Notes: a model not told the origin generated them from the sequence alone. Numbered from the stretch's first letter, positions 6,370 to 12,660 are shown. The stretch: DNA of 12,660 nt from an uncultured Oscillospiraceae bacterium (GCA_900763965.1 CAAFMG010000075.1:1-12660), one strand, 5' to 3'. Translations and numbers: made by a program.

Positions 6370-6399
6370 AAAAAGGGGGCAGCTTTTTACGGCTGCCCC
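6370..6399 (-). terminator. Terminator of apeB (minus strand)
   Basis: Read on the minus strand, an 8-bp GC stem (6392-6399 with 6376-6383) is followed, after one C, by a five-T run (6370-6374). It begins 7 bases beyond the apeB stop codon. Together with the operon terminator next to it, it isolates the two convergent units. Confidence 0.85.
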
Positions 6400-6405
6400 G
6401 GGGGA

Positions 6406-7686
6406 TTAGAAAATACGGTACTGCTCGTCCTGAAGGGCTACGGTGGTGCTGTAGTAGGCGGTCATGGCATCCTCCAGAGCCAGGGCATCGGCCACAGCGC
6501 CGGTTTCGTAGCAGGAGTGCATTGCCAGCTGGGGCAGGCCAATATCCACGGTGGGGATACTCACATGGGCCTGGGAGATATTGCCCAGGGTGGAGCCGCC
6601 GGGCAGATCCGCCCGGTTGCAGTAGGTCTGGGTGGGCACCCCGGCCTTGGCGCAGACCTTGCGGAACAGGGCGGCACCCAGACCATCGGTGCAGTAGCGC
6701 AGGGTGGCATTGAACTTGATGACCACACCTTCCCCCAGCACCGGGGCATTGGTGGGATCGGACAGCTCAGGGTGGTTGGGGTGCAGGGCGTGGCCGTTGT
6801 CGGCGGAGACCATAAAGGACTGGGCCAGCATCTGCCGCAGATCCCAGCCCCGGTTCTGGCAGATCCGGGTGAGGGTGTCGATCAGCATGGTGGAAGCCGC
6901 ACCCTGAACGGAGCCGGAGCCAACTTCCTCGCTGTCAAAGATGCACAGCACCGGCACACTGCCGCTTTCCTGGGCGTTCAGGAAGCCCTGGGTGCAGCCC
7001 CAGGCGCATTCCAGATCATCCAGGGCAGCACTGGACAGATATTCGTTGTCCATGCCCCAGATGCGGGTATTGTCCCGGACGTAGAGGTACAGGTCGTGTC
7101 CCAGCACCTTGGCACCGGCAGCCTGCTCCAGCAGTTCCTGGAAGCGGCCCTTGCCCTCCTTGCCGCCAAACAGGGGCAGCATATCCACGGCGGGGTTCCA
7201 CTTGTAGCCGTCGTTGATATTGCGGTTCATGTGAATGGCCACGTTGGGGATCAGCAGCAGATCCCGGTCGATATCCACCAGACGGCTTTCCAGTCCGGAG
7301 TCGGTTTCCACCATGACCCGTCCGGCTACGGACAGGGGACGATCCATCCAGGTGGAGAGGATCTGTCCGCCGTAGCGCTCCACAGCCAGGCGGGTGTAGG
7401 CCCCTACCAGCTCGGGGTTCTCCTTGACCTTAAAGCAGGGCCGGTCGGAGTGGGCGGCGCTGAGCAGGAAGCCGCCGGTGACGGTTTTGGGGATCCGGAA
7501 GGCCATGATCGCCGTGCCGCCCCGGAGGAAATAGTATTTTCCCCCTTCCTCCAGTGCCCAGTCCCGGCACTCGGAAAGACGGGTGTACCCGGCCTGCTTC
7601 AGCTGGGCTTCCAGATAGGAAACGGCGTGGTAGTTGCTGTGCGCAGCGTCCAGGAAGGAACGCAGTCCCTGAATTCTTGTATCCAT
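6406..7686 (-). CDS. apeB: M18 family aminopeptidase
   Basis: A 426-aa zinc-dependent cytoplasmic aminopeptidase of peptidase family M18 (aspartyl-aminopeptidase type), which removes N-terminal, often acidic, residues from peptides. Metal and catalytic motifs in order: AAHSDRP with H79, ALDDL with D223, DSEEVGS with E253/E254, SADNGHALHPN with D296, and QLAMHSCYE with H390. Length is normal for M18. The start at 7686 is preceded on the minus strand by AAGGAG at proper spacing. Longer in-frame starts (to 7743) would run into the promoter -35, so they are rejected. Single-gene transcript, divergent from spo0A. Peptide turnover is the likely role; specificity is inferred from family. Confidence 0.93.
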   Translation of the reverse strand: MDTRIQGLRSFLDAAHSNYHAVSYLEAQLKQAGYTRLSECRDWALEEGGKYYFLRGGTAIMAFRIPKTVTGGFLLSAAHSDRPCFKVKENPELVGAYTRLAVERYGGQILSTWMDRPLSVAGRVMVETDSGLESRLVDIDRDLLLIPNVAIHMNRNINDGYKWNPAVDMLPLFGGKEGKGRFQELLEQAAGAKVLGHDLYLYVRDNTRIWGMDNEYLSSAALDDLECAWGCTQGFLNAQESGSVPVLCIFDSEEVGSGSVQGAASTMLIDTLTRICQNRGWDLRQMLAQSFMVSADNGHALHPNHPELSDPTNAPVLGEGVVIKFNATLRYCTDGLGAALFRKVCAKAGVPTQTYCNRADLPGGSTLGNISQAHVSIPTVDIGLPQLAMHSCYETGAVADALALEDAMTAYYSTTVALQDEQYRIF

Positions 7687-7714
7687 TGCAGTTTGCTCCT
7701 TTGTTGTTTTCCTT

Positions 7715-7743
7715 ATTTTACACCCCGGATCCCACTTCGTCAA
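7715..7743 (-). promoter_or_regulatory. Sigma-A promoter of apeB
   Basis: On the minus strand, -35 TTGACG (7743-7738), 17-bp spacer, -10 TAAAAT (7720-7715). The start site would be near 7708, giving a leader of about 20 bases before the ATG at 7686. This supports the shorter apeB start. Confidence 0.75.
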
Positions 7744-7810
7744 CCACTGGGGAAAAAGAAATCGACATATAATAAAAATAAGGTGAAATATTTTATAAAA
7801 AGGGGATTTT

Positions 7811-7837
7811 TGTCGAAAAGCGGCGGTTCCTGACGAA
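7811..7837 (+). promoter_or_regulatory. Tandem 0A boxes upstream of spo0A
   Basis: TGTCGAA (7811-7817) and TGACGAA (7831-7837) both match the established Spo0A binding consensus TGNCGAA. They stand in the same orientation, 20 bp apart (about two helical turns), ending 19 bases before the spo0A -35. Placement upstream of -35 suits autoregulation by Spo0A~P. A weaker minus-strand match (TGTCGAT, 7767-7761) lies closer to the apeB promoter, and TGTCGCA (7891-7897) lies at the spo0A start site. Confidence 0.7.
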
Positions 7838-7856
7838 CGATTATTCCGGATCCATC

Positions 7857-7885
7857 TTGCAAACTCTGGCGCATTATGCTATGAT
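7857..7885 (+). promoter_or_regulatory. Sigma-A promoter of spo0A
   Basis: -35 TTGCAA (7857-7862), 17-bp spacer, extended -10 TGC-TATGAT (7877-7885). The start site would be near 7892, leaving a leader of about 60 bases that contains the GC dyad GGCGGA/TCCGCC (7899-7904 and 7908-7913). Confidence 0.75.
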
Positions 7886-7953
7886 TTGTATGTCGCAGGC
7901 GGAGCCATCCGCCGCATAGAGGGGAGTAATCTACATTGACAGGAGAGGAATGT

Positions 7954-8733
7954 ATGGAACACGCAACAACGGTATTGATCGCCGACGGAGCGGAGGAGTT
8001 TTGCAGCAGCCTGACTGCCGCATTGCAGCGCGCCGGCGGATTTCAGATCGTGGGCACGGCCACAGACGGGGAACAGGCGATTCGCAGTGTCCAGCAGCTA
8101 AAGCCGGATATCCTGGTGCTGGATCTGATGCTCAGCAAGCAGGACGGGATCAGCGTGCTGAAAAGCATGGCAGCCATGGAGCACCGGCCGGTCACCCTGG
8201 CAACGTCCTGTTTTGTATCGGAATATGTTTCTGCCGCCGTGGGGAACCTGGGGGTTCGGTATCTGATGCTGAAGCCCTGTGACATGAGCGCACTGGTGGA
8301 GCGGCTGGAGGAGATCCGGGGTGGGGAGAGCCTCCGGAATTCTGCCCGCCGCCCCATGGATAAAAACAGCATTGAAACCATGGTCACGGGGATCATCCAC
8401 GAGATCGGTGTCCCTGCACACATCAAGGGCTACCAGTACCTCCGGGAGGCCATCATCATTGCCGTAAACGACATGGACGTGATCAATGCCATCACCAAGG
8501 TACTCTATCCCCAGGTGGCGAAAACCTTCGGCACCACCCCCAGCCGGGTGGAGCGGGCCATTCGTCACGCCATCGAGGTAGCCTGGGATCGGGGCGACCT
8601 GGACACCCTGCAGCGGTTCTTCGGCTACACCGTGTCAAACACCAAGGGAAAGCCCACCAACAGTGAGTTTATCGCCCTGATTGCCGACAAATTGCAGTTG
8701 CAGCTAAAGGGGCAGCAGGTGATGAATTTCTAG
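7954..8733 (+). CDS. spo0A: Sporulation master regulator Spo0A
   Basis: A 259-aa response regulator that, when phosphorylated, binds 0A boxes and switches on early sporulation and stationary-phase genes. Receiver domain about 5-122: phosphoacceptor D57 in VLDLML, conserved S85 and K107 in LKPCD. The C-terminal Spo0A domain (about 140-250) carries the recognition helix SRVERAIRHAIEVAW (197-211) and GYTVS-x-TKGKPTNSEFIA, nearly as in Bacillus. The ATG at 7954 is chosen because AGGAGAGG (7941-7948) precedes it; a TTG at 7936 lies upstream of that site. Oddities: the acidic pair found as DD in Bacillus Spo0A is D11-G12 here, and the Pro after the phospho-Asp loop is absent (MLSKQDG). The usual neighbour spoIVB is not directly upstream. 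It may be the sole Spo0A or a divergent paralog. Confidence 0.95.
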   Translation: MEHATTVLIADGAEEFCSSLTAALQRAGGFQIVGTATDGEQAIRSVQQLKPDILVLDLMLSKQDGISVLKSMAAMEHRPVTLATSCFVSEYVSAAVGNLGVRYLMLKPCDMSALVERLEEIRGGESLRNSARRPMDKNSIETMVTGIIHEIGVPAHIKGYQYLREAIIIAVNDMDVINAITKVLYPQVAKTFGTTPSRVERAIRHAIEVAWDRGDLDTLQRFFGYTVSNTKGKPTNSEFIALIADKLQLQLKGQQVMNF

Positions 8734-8807
8734 GGAGAAACGGAAGGTTTTTGGATTTTCCGGCTGGCGGGTATCCTTCCAGGCAATCTGCATTTTCCGT
8801 ACAAAAC

Positions 8808-8861
8808 AAACACTCCTGGTTCATTGGGTGATTTACAGCCCAATGAACAGGAGTGTTTTTT
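8808..8861 (+). terminator. Terminator downstream of spo0A
   Basis: A long stem of about 20 bp (8808-8828 with 8838-8858, one bulged G) with a short loop is followed by a T6 run. It lies 75 bases after the spo0A stop. The 5' arm begins with AAAC, so it may also work for the opposing gene. Confidence 0.88.
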
Positions 8862-8933
8862 GTTATGGGAAGTTGGGAAATTGGATGATGACTGCAATGT
8901 AAAAAAAGCGTGCTGTTCTGCAATAATATATAT

Positions 8934-8974
8934 ACTCCCGTTTTCGGAATCGCATCCGAAAACGGGAGTGTTTT
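8934..8974 (-). terminator. Terminator of the minus-strand lipoprotein gene
   Basis: A perfect 15-bp inverted repeat (8934-8948 with 8955-8969) with loop ATCGCA lies 13 bases beyond the stop codon of the convergent gene. On the minus strand it is followed by an AT-rich stretch (ATATATATT) rather than a pure T run. On the plus strand GTTTTAT follows. It is probably bidirectional. Confidence 0.7.
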
Positions 8975-8981
8975 ATAACGT

Positions 8982-10988
8982 TTATCCGGCAAAGCTCAGG
9001 AAGTTGTCTCTGCGTGCCATGGCGGTGCGGCATTTGGGGCAGAGGTAGGTTTGCTGGAGCAGACCGGGGGCGGCGCCTTGGCCTTCGCCGCAGCGGGTGC
9101 AGGCGGGGATCCGGGTGATCTTCTTTTCGTAGATCCAGTAGTACTGCCCGGCTTCACTGATACTGCCCCGGGTGTGGCAATCCTGGACGTGGGCGGGAAT
9201 TCGTTTGTAGTTGATCAGGTTGGAGTCCCGCACCACATATTTTCCGTCATCGGTCAGGCCGATCATGGCCAGATAGTGGCCGCCCCGGGTCCAGTAGCCC
9301 ACATATTGCAGGGAGACGACCACCTGACCGTTTCTCAGGGCGTTGTCGATCTCCTCCCAGCTGTAGGTGCGCTTTTGCAGATAGAAGCCCATTTCGGCGG
9401 GGGTGTCGTCAAACATCACGATCTCCGAGCCCCGCTCGCCGCAGTAGTAGCCGTACCGGGCGGCCAGTTCCACGGGAGTCAGCTCCTCGTCGGCAAGATA
9501 GGTGGCAATCATGGCAAGGGTGGTGATGCCGCAGCCGTGGGTTTTCAGCAGATAATTGCCGTAGGGGGCATCGGGGTAGTCCTGCTGGATGTACAGCTGC
9601 ATATCGGGGTAGCGCTCATGGGCAACATCGGGGTAGAGAAAATCCGATTCCGTCACGCTGCTGCCCTGGAAGGGAAGCAGGGAAATGGCGGAATAGTCCA
9701 CGGTCATGGGGTATTTCGCCATGGCATCGGTGACGATCTTCCGGGAAAGCTCCTGGATCAGACCTTCCCGCGCCGGGGCGTACCAGCCCTCGTTGGCCCG
9801 GGAGAAAAAGACGATGTCGTAGCCGCAGGCGGTACGCAGGATCTCATAGTCGCCGTGCTGCCGGGCTTCGTCAAAGCACCAGGCATCCAGCTCCGGGGTC
9901 AGCTGCCCCTGCTTCACTGCCACATAGCTGCCGCCGTTCATCTGAGAGCCGGGATCCTGGGAGCGATCCTTGGCTACCTCGGCAAACCGGGTCTCCGGCA
10001 CATCGGCCTGGGTGAACTGGGCGTACCGGGTGCGGCTGACAGCCTTTTGCCAGGTATCCACCACGGAACCTGCGGTGACCCGGGCCCGATCCCAGGCATC
10101 CTCAGAGGCCGTCACCGTGCCGTCAGAGGCGATTTGGGCGTCATCGGGTACCAGGAGAATGTGGCGGATATTTACGGTCTTTTCCCCGGGAGTGACCTGA
10201 GAGGCGTGGGCCTGGTACCAGGCTTCAATTTCCTCGTCTCCGGTTTCCAGGTAGTAGCTCAGCTCGGTAAAATACATATAGGCCCGATTGGCAAGCTGGG
10301 CGGCATCCAGAAGATCCCCCTCGGAGCCGCCCAGGGCGGCGGCCATGGCAGAAAGGGAGTCATAGCCCTTTTCCTTGGCAAGGGCTTTCAGGGTGTCAGG
10401 CAGGCTGTCCAGATATTCCTGGTGGAGCCGGTTGGGGCGGAAGCTGTCACTCCAGGCGTACAGGTACTGGGTGGCGGGCATACCGGTCATCAGTTCCTTC
10501 CGCTTGGCAAGGTCGGGCTTGTATTCCGGCTCGGTGGGGGTGCCCTCGTCCTGTCCCAGCTGCACCAAAGCCTGGTGGCTGTGCCAGGTGTTCAGGGCCT
10601 GCTGTAACAGATACTGCTGCCAGCTGTTCACATTGGCATCCAGAGGGCAGGGCTGGGTGTCCAGACCCTGGGAAAAGTCCGGCTCCAGATCCCGGTATTC
10701 CTGATTGAATTTGGCTGCGGCCAGCTGGTAGTAGATTTGCAGCTGTCCGGCGGTCAGCTTGCTGCTGCCCATGGTGGCAACCACGGTGTCGGCTGCCGGG
10801 GCCTCGGCGGTGTAGCTGCCCTTGCAGGTTACATCTTTGGGGTTTCCGTCTGCCGGAACAGTGGGCGCAGGCTGGGTGGCGGCGGTGGAGGCATCGGGGG
10901 CATCCGGGCCCTGGGGGCGACCGCAGCCGGTCAGAGGCAGAATCATTGCCAGAACAAGAGTCAGGGCGATAACAGATTTGCAGCGCAT
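8982..10988 (-). CDS. Lipoprotein fusing parvulin-type PPIase, C39-like cysteine peptidase and zinc ribbon
   Basis: A 668-aa predicted extracytoplasmic lipoprotein. Signal peptide with lipobox LTGC (C22), then a Pro/Ala/Thr-rich linker (23-50). Next is a helical SurA/PrsA-like N-terminal region (about 66-260). A parvulin-type rotamase domain (about 271-398) shows NIRHILL, FAEVAKDRSQDPGS, NGG-x-Y and GYDIVFF. A C39-like peptidase domain (about 463-622) follows, with QQDYPDAPYG, candidate nucleophile C486 in HGCGITTLAM, H571 in GGHYLAM and D588 in VVRDSN. The C-terminus is a CxxC...CxxC ribbon (C630, C633, C650, C653). Start ATG is preceded on the minus strand by AAAAGGATGA. Monocistronic, convergent with spo0A. 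Domain calls are by motif; the combined function (folding plus cleavage of exported proteins or peptides) is inference. A ribbon on the outer face would be unusual. Confidence 0.85.
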   Translation of the reverse strand: MRCKSVIALTLVLAMILPLTGCGRPQGPDAPDASTAATQPAPTVPADGNPKDVTCKGSYTAEAPAADTVVATMGSSKLTAGQLQIYYQLAAAKFNQEYRDLEPDFSQGLDTQPCPLDANVNSWQQYLLQQALNTWHSHQALVQLGQDEGTPTEPEYKPDLAKRKELMTGMPATQYLYAWSDSFRPNRLHQEYLDSLPDTLKALAKEKGYDSLSAMAAALGGSEGDLLDAAQLANRAYMYFTELSYYLETGDEEIEAWYQAHASQVTPGEKTVNIRHILLVPDDAQIASDGTVTASEDAWDRARVTAGSVVDTWQKAVSRTRYAQFTQADVPETRFAEVAKDRSQDPGSQMNGGSYVAVKQGQLTPELDAWCFDEARQHGDYEILRTACGYDIVFFSRANEGWYAPAREGLIQELSRKIVTDAMAKYPMTVDYSAISLLPFQGSSVTESDFLYPDVAHERYPDMQLYIQQDYPDAPYGNYLLKTHGCGITTLAMIATYLADEELTPVELAARYGYYCGERGSEIVMFDDTPAEMGFYLQKRTYSWEEIDNALRNGQVVVSLQYVGYWTRGGHYLAMIGLTDDGKYVVRDSNLINYKRIPAHVQDCHTRGSISEAGQYYWIYEKKITRIPACTRCGEGQGAAPGLLQQTYLCPKCRTAMARRDNFLSFAG

Positions 10989-11019
10989 AGGCAGTCATCC
11001 TTTTTTCATGATTTTCTAT

Positions 11020-11048
11020 ACTTTACCACGATTTTGTTCCTTTTGCAA
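11020..11048 (-). promoter_or_regulatory. Promoter of the minus-strand lipoprotein gene
   Basis: On the minus strand, -35 TTGCAA (11048-11043), 17-bp spacer, extended -10 TGG-TAAAGT (11028-11020). It is back to back with the DUF1292 promoter; the two -35 elements are 27 bp apart. Confidence 0.65.
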
Positions 11049-11075
11049 GGGCGGAGAAAGATGGCAGGATTTTCC

Positions 11076-11104
11076 TTGCTTTTCTGCCGGGGATAGGGTA
11101 TAAT
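11076..11104 (+). promoter_or_regulatory. Sigma-A promoter of the DUF1292 gene
   Basis: -35 TTGCTT (11076-11081), 17-bp spacer, perfect -10 TATAAT (11099-11104). Transcription would start near 11111, 30 bases before the ATG. Confidence 0.82.
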
Positions 11105-11140
11105 TTAAGACAGAATCTTTTATACCAAGGAGGTACCACC

Positions 11141-11431
11141 ATGGAAAATGAAGAAATGATCCCCGAAGAGGAAGTCAGCATCCTCACTCTCACCGACGAA
11201 AACGGCGAGGACGTGGAATTTGAATACCTGGACTGCATCGAATATCAGGACAAGGAATACCTGATTCTGCTGCCTGCCGCAGACGACGAAGCAGAAATCG
11301 TCATTCTGGAAGTCGAGCCTGTGGACGAAGAAAACGAGAACTACCTGGCCGTCACCGACGAGGCCGTTCTGGATGCCGTTTACGGTATCTTCAAGGAAAA
11401 GTTCCAGGACGTTCTGGAATTCGAGGACTAG
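11141..11431 (+). CDS. DUF1292 domain protein (YrzB-like)
   Basis: A 96-aa, strongly acidic, cytoplasmic protein. The whole length matches the DUF1292 pattern: an N-terminal acidic stretch, VSILTLTDENGEDVEFEYLD with alternating hydrophobic and acidic residues, a central EYLILLPA strand, and a C-terminal helix ending in a Glu/Asp-rich tail. Molecular function of the family is unknown; in many Bacillota its genes lie near those for YrrK/RuvX-type resolvase and AlaS, which are not present here. The ATG follows a strong AAGGAGGT (11127-11134). The stop codon (11429-11431) abuts repeat copy 2, and the likely original terminator lies beyond the repeat at 11671. Confidence 0.88.
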   Translation: MENEEMIPEEEVSILTLTDENGEDVEFEYLDCIEYQDKEYLILLPAADDEAEIVILEVEPVDEENENYLAVTDEAVLDAVYGIFKEKFQDVLEFED

Positions 11432-11650
11432 GGAAACTCTGAAGAAATCGCCTACGGCTGAGCAGCGGATCTTTTGCTCCCATGCGGCGGTTCGAAAAGC
11501 AGGAAATATAGCGCAGCTGTTGCCAGCGTAAGCTGGCTTACGGATGCGGCATACCCCTTGCGGGTACACAAAGTATTCCTCTGCTTTCCAAACCTTGCCT
11601 GGAAACAAAATCTCTCGCTGTCAGCTCTTGCCGATTTCATCAGAGCTTCC
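11432..11650 (+). repeat. Interspersed foldback repeat, copy 2 (full length)
   Basis: A 219-bp element starting at the base after the DUF1292 stop codon. The terminal inverted repeats match copy 1: the first 19 bases and the complement of the last 19 agree at about 17 positions. Arms flanking the core pair again, but with different bases from copy 1 (GAAAAGCAGGAA with TTCCTCTGCTTTCC). The core (11503-11580) is nearly identical to that of copy 3. It contains the hairpin GCCAGC-GTAA-GCTGGC (11522-11537) and TACCC-CTTGC-GGGTA (11552-11566). No convincing coding capacity. Confidence 0.85.
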
Positions 11651-11670
11651 CCCAAAAGTGCTGAAAACCG

Positions 11671-11701
11671 GGCTGCTGCAATTTGCGGCAGCCTCTTTTT
11701 T
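11671..11701 (+). terminator. Terminator between repeat copy 2 and tcdA
   Basis: A 10-bp stem (11671-11680 with 11684-11693, one G-U) and an ATT loop are followed by TCTTTTTT. It probably belongs to the DUF1292 gene and was pushed about 220 bases away by the repeat. Alternatively it attenuates transcription into tcdA, whose ATG is only 20 bases further on. Confidence 0.75.
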
Positions 11702-11721
11702 GAATCGGAAGGGGAATTATT

Positions 11722-12459
11722 ATGGAAGAACAATTCCTGCGCACGGCCATGCTTCTGGGACAGGAGGCGGTGCAGCGGCTGCAAAAGGCCCGGGTGGCGG
11801 TGTTCGGCCTGGGCGGCGTGGGGGGCTATGTGGTGGAGGCGCTGGCCCGGGGCGGCGTGGGTCAGCTGGATCTCATTGACAGCGACACCATCGGCCTGTC
11901 CAACCTGAACCGCCAGCTCCTGGCTACCCGCTCCACCCTGGGAATGACCAAGGTCGAGGCGGGGCGGCAGCGGGTGCTGGATATCAACCCGGATTGCATC
12001 GTCCGGACTTACCCTGTGTTCTACACCCCGGAGACGGCAGATTCCTTTGATTTCCGGGACTACGACTATATTGTGGATGCCATCGACACGGTGACCGGAA
12101 AGCTGGCACTGGTGGAGCGGGCGGCGGCGGCAGGAACCCCCATCATCTGCTGCATGGGCACCGGCAACAAGCTGGATCCCTCGGCCTTCCGGGTGGAGGA
12201 CATCTCCAGGACTTCCATGTGCCCTCTGGCCCGGGTGATGCGCCGGGAGCTGGGCAAGCGGGGGATCCGCCATCTGAAGGTGGTCTACTCCCAGGAGGAA
12301 GCCCTGACCCCCACCGGCTGGGAGGAGGAAGCGGCGGCGCTAGGCAAACGCCAGATCCCCGGCAGCGTTTCCTTTGTCCCCGGTGCGGCGGGGCTGATCC
12401 TGGCCGGTCAGGTGATCCGGGACATTGCCGGGGGAGAAAAAGACAGCCTGCAAGCATAA
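11722..12459 (+). CDS. tcdA: tRNA threonylcarbamoyladenosine dehydratase TcdA
   Basis: A 245-aa ATP-dependent enzyme of the ThiF/MoeB/HesA (E1-like) family that cyclises t6A37 of ANN-decoding tRNAs to ct6A. Motifs: nucleotide-binding GLGGVGG (29-35), acidic LIDSDTIGLSNLNRQ (51-65) with D55, N61 and R64, DAIDT (119-123), and MGTGNKLDPS (145-154), a signature of the TcdA/YgdL branch rather than ThiF or MoeB. No CxxC zinc pairs of the MoeB type are present, which also favours TcdA. Length fits the family. The ATG follows GGAAGGGG (11707-11714). No clear promoter of its own is seen after the 11671 terminator, so how it is transcribed is unclear. Repeat copy 3 begins a few bases after its stop codon. 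Confidence 0.9.
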   Translation: MEEQFLRTAMLLGQEAVQRLQKARVAVFGLGGVGGYVVEALARGGVGQLDLIDSDTIGLSNLNRQLLATRSTLGMTKVEAGRQRVLDINPDCIVRTYPVFYTPETADSFDFRDYDYIVDAIDTVTGKLALVERAAAAGTPIICCMGTGNKLDPSAFRVEDISRTSMCPLARVMRRELGKRGIRHLKVVYSQEEALTPTGWEEEAAALGKRQIPGSVSFVPGAAGLILAGQVIRDIAGGEKDSLQA

Positions 12460-12463
12460 CATA

Positions 12464-12660
12464 AGGCAACACCGCATAATTGCGTCTGCGGACAGCAGCG
12501 GATCTTTTGTCCCAATATCGCAGTTTGAAAAACTTGAAATATAGCGCAGCCGTTGCCAGCGCAAGATGGCTTACGGATGCGGCATACCCCTTGCGGGTAC
12601 ACAAAGTATTCCTGCGGTTTTCAAACTTTATCTTGGAACAAAATCTCTCGCTGCTGTCTC
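12464..12660 (+). repeat. Interspersed foldback repeat, copy 3 (cut by the window end)
   Basis: Homologous to copy 2 from AGCAGCGGATCTTTTG (about 12494) onward. The core 12536-12613 differs from 11503-11580 at only three of 78 positions. The outer left arm is different (AAGGCAACACCGCATAATTG instead of the GGAAACTCTGA end), so it belongs to another subfamily or had its end replaced. Flanking arms still pair (GTTTGAAAAAC with GGTTTTCAAAC). The right end lies outside the window. Confidence 0.82.

Noticed and set aside
6517..7833. Plus-strand open frame antisense to apeB
   Set aside because: The minus strand encodes a complete M18 peptidase with all motifs. The antisense product is low-complexity Gly/Gln/Val with no recognisable fold or ribosome binding site.
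7801..7835. Sigma-H promoter for spo0A
   Set aside because: GGGGATTTT resembles a sigma-H -35, but no GAAT-type -10 lies at the proper distance.
9051..10607. 518-codon plus-strand open frame inside the minus-strand lipoprotein gene
   Set aside because: Gly/Val/His-rich shadow of a GC-rich gene whose sense strand has a signal peptide, domains and promoter.
11452..12604. Minus-strand frames with YPQGVCRIRKP- or MCTRKGYAASVS-like starts in the repeats
   Set aside because: They arise from repeat copies 2 and 3 read in two frames. The similarity between them reflects the DNA repeat; there is no ribosome binding site, and the structure-preserving changes ignore codon positions.

Overview
The window looks like chromosomal DNA of an endospore-type Clostridia (Bacillota), most likely of the Oscillospiraceae/Ruminococcaceae kind. 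The reasons are a Spo0A regulator with the family's near-invariant DNA-binding region, a DUF1292 (YrzB-type) protein, AGGAGG-type ribosome binding sites ahead of most genes, CCA-encoding tRNA genes, sigma-A promoters with 17-bp spacers, and GC-rich third codon positions. This placement is inference; no species can be named from the sequence alone.

Layout. Bases 1-630 are an RNA-gene region: a 5S rRNA with its terminator, then tRNA-Gln(TTG) and tRNA-Lys(TTT) behind one strong promoter and before a long hairpin terminator. A PHP-family histidinol-phosphatase-like gene follows (680-1450). Bases 1450-6366 form an ABC import locus of the nitrate/sulfonate/taurine (NMT1/SsuA-like) superfamily. It has a substrate-binding lipoprotein (SBP1) with its own terminator, then permease and ATPase (TAATG overlap), then a paralogous lipoprotein (SBP2) ending at a strong terminator. 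The promoters ahead of SBP1 and of the permease are recognisably similar to each other, which suggests co-regulation. An interspersed foldback repeat separates the ATPase from SBP2.

Bases 6370-8861 hold a minus-strand M18 aminopeptidase (apeB) and a divergent spo0A. The gap between them carries promoters for both genes and two tandem 0A boxes 20 bp apart upstream of the spo0A promoter. Convergent with spo0A is a 668-aa minus-strand lipoprotein (8982-10988) that joins a parvulin-type prolyl isomerase, a C39-like cysteine peptidase and a C-terminal zinc ribbon. Divergent from it are a DUF1292 protein (11141-11431) and tcdA (11722-12459).

Three copies of one interspersed structured repeat (4864-5024, 11432-11650, about 12464 to beyond the window end) each start 0-4 bases after a stop codon. 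The two longer copies share a nearly identical 78-bp core, while their flanking stem arms differ in sequence but keep pairing. No CRISPR array, prophage, transposase or obvious defence system was seen. The most unusual items are the fused isomerase/peptidase/zinc-ribbon lipoprotein, the structured repeat, the twin-SBP transporter with its conserved N-terminal module and shared cysteines, and a Spo0A with an altered receiver pocket.
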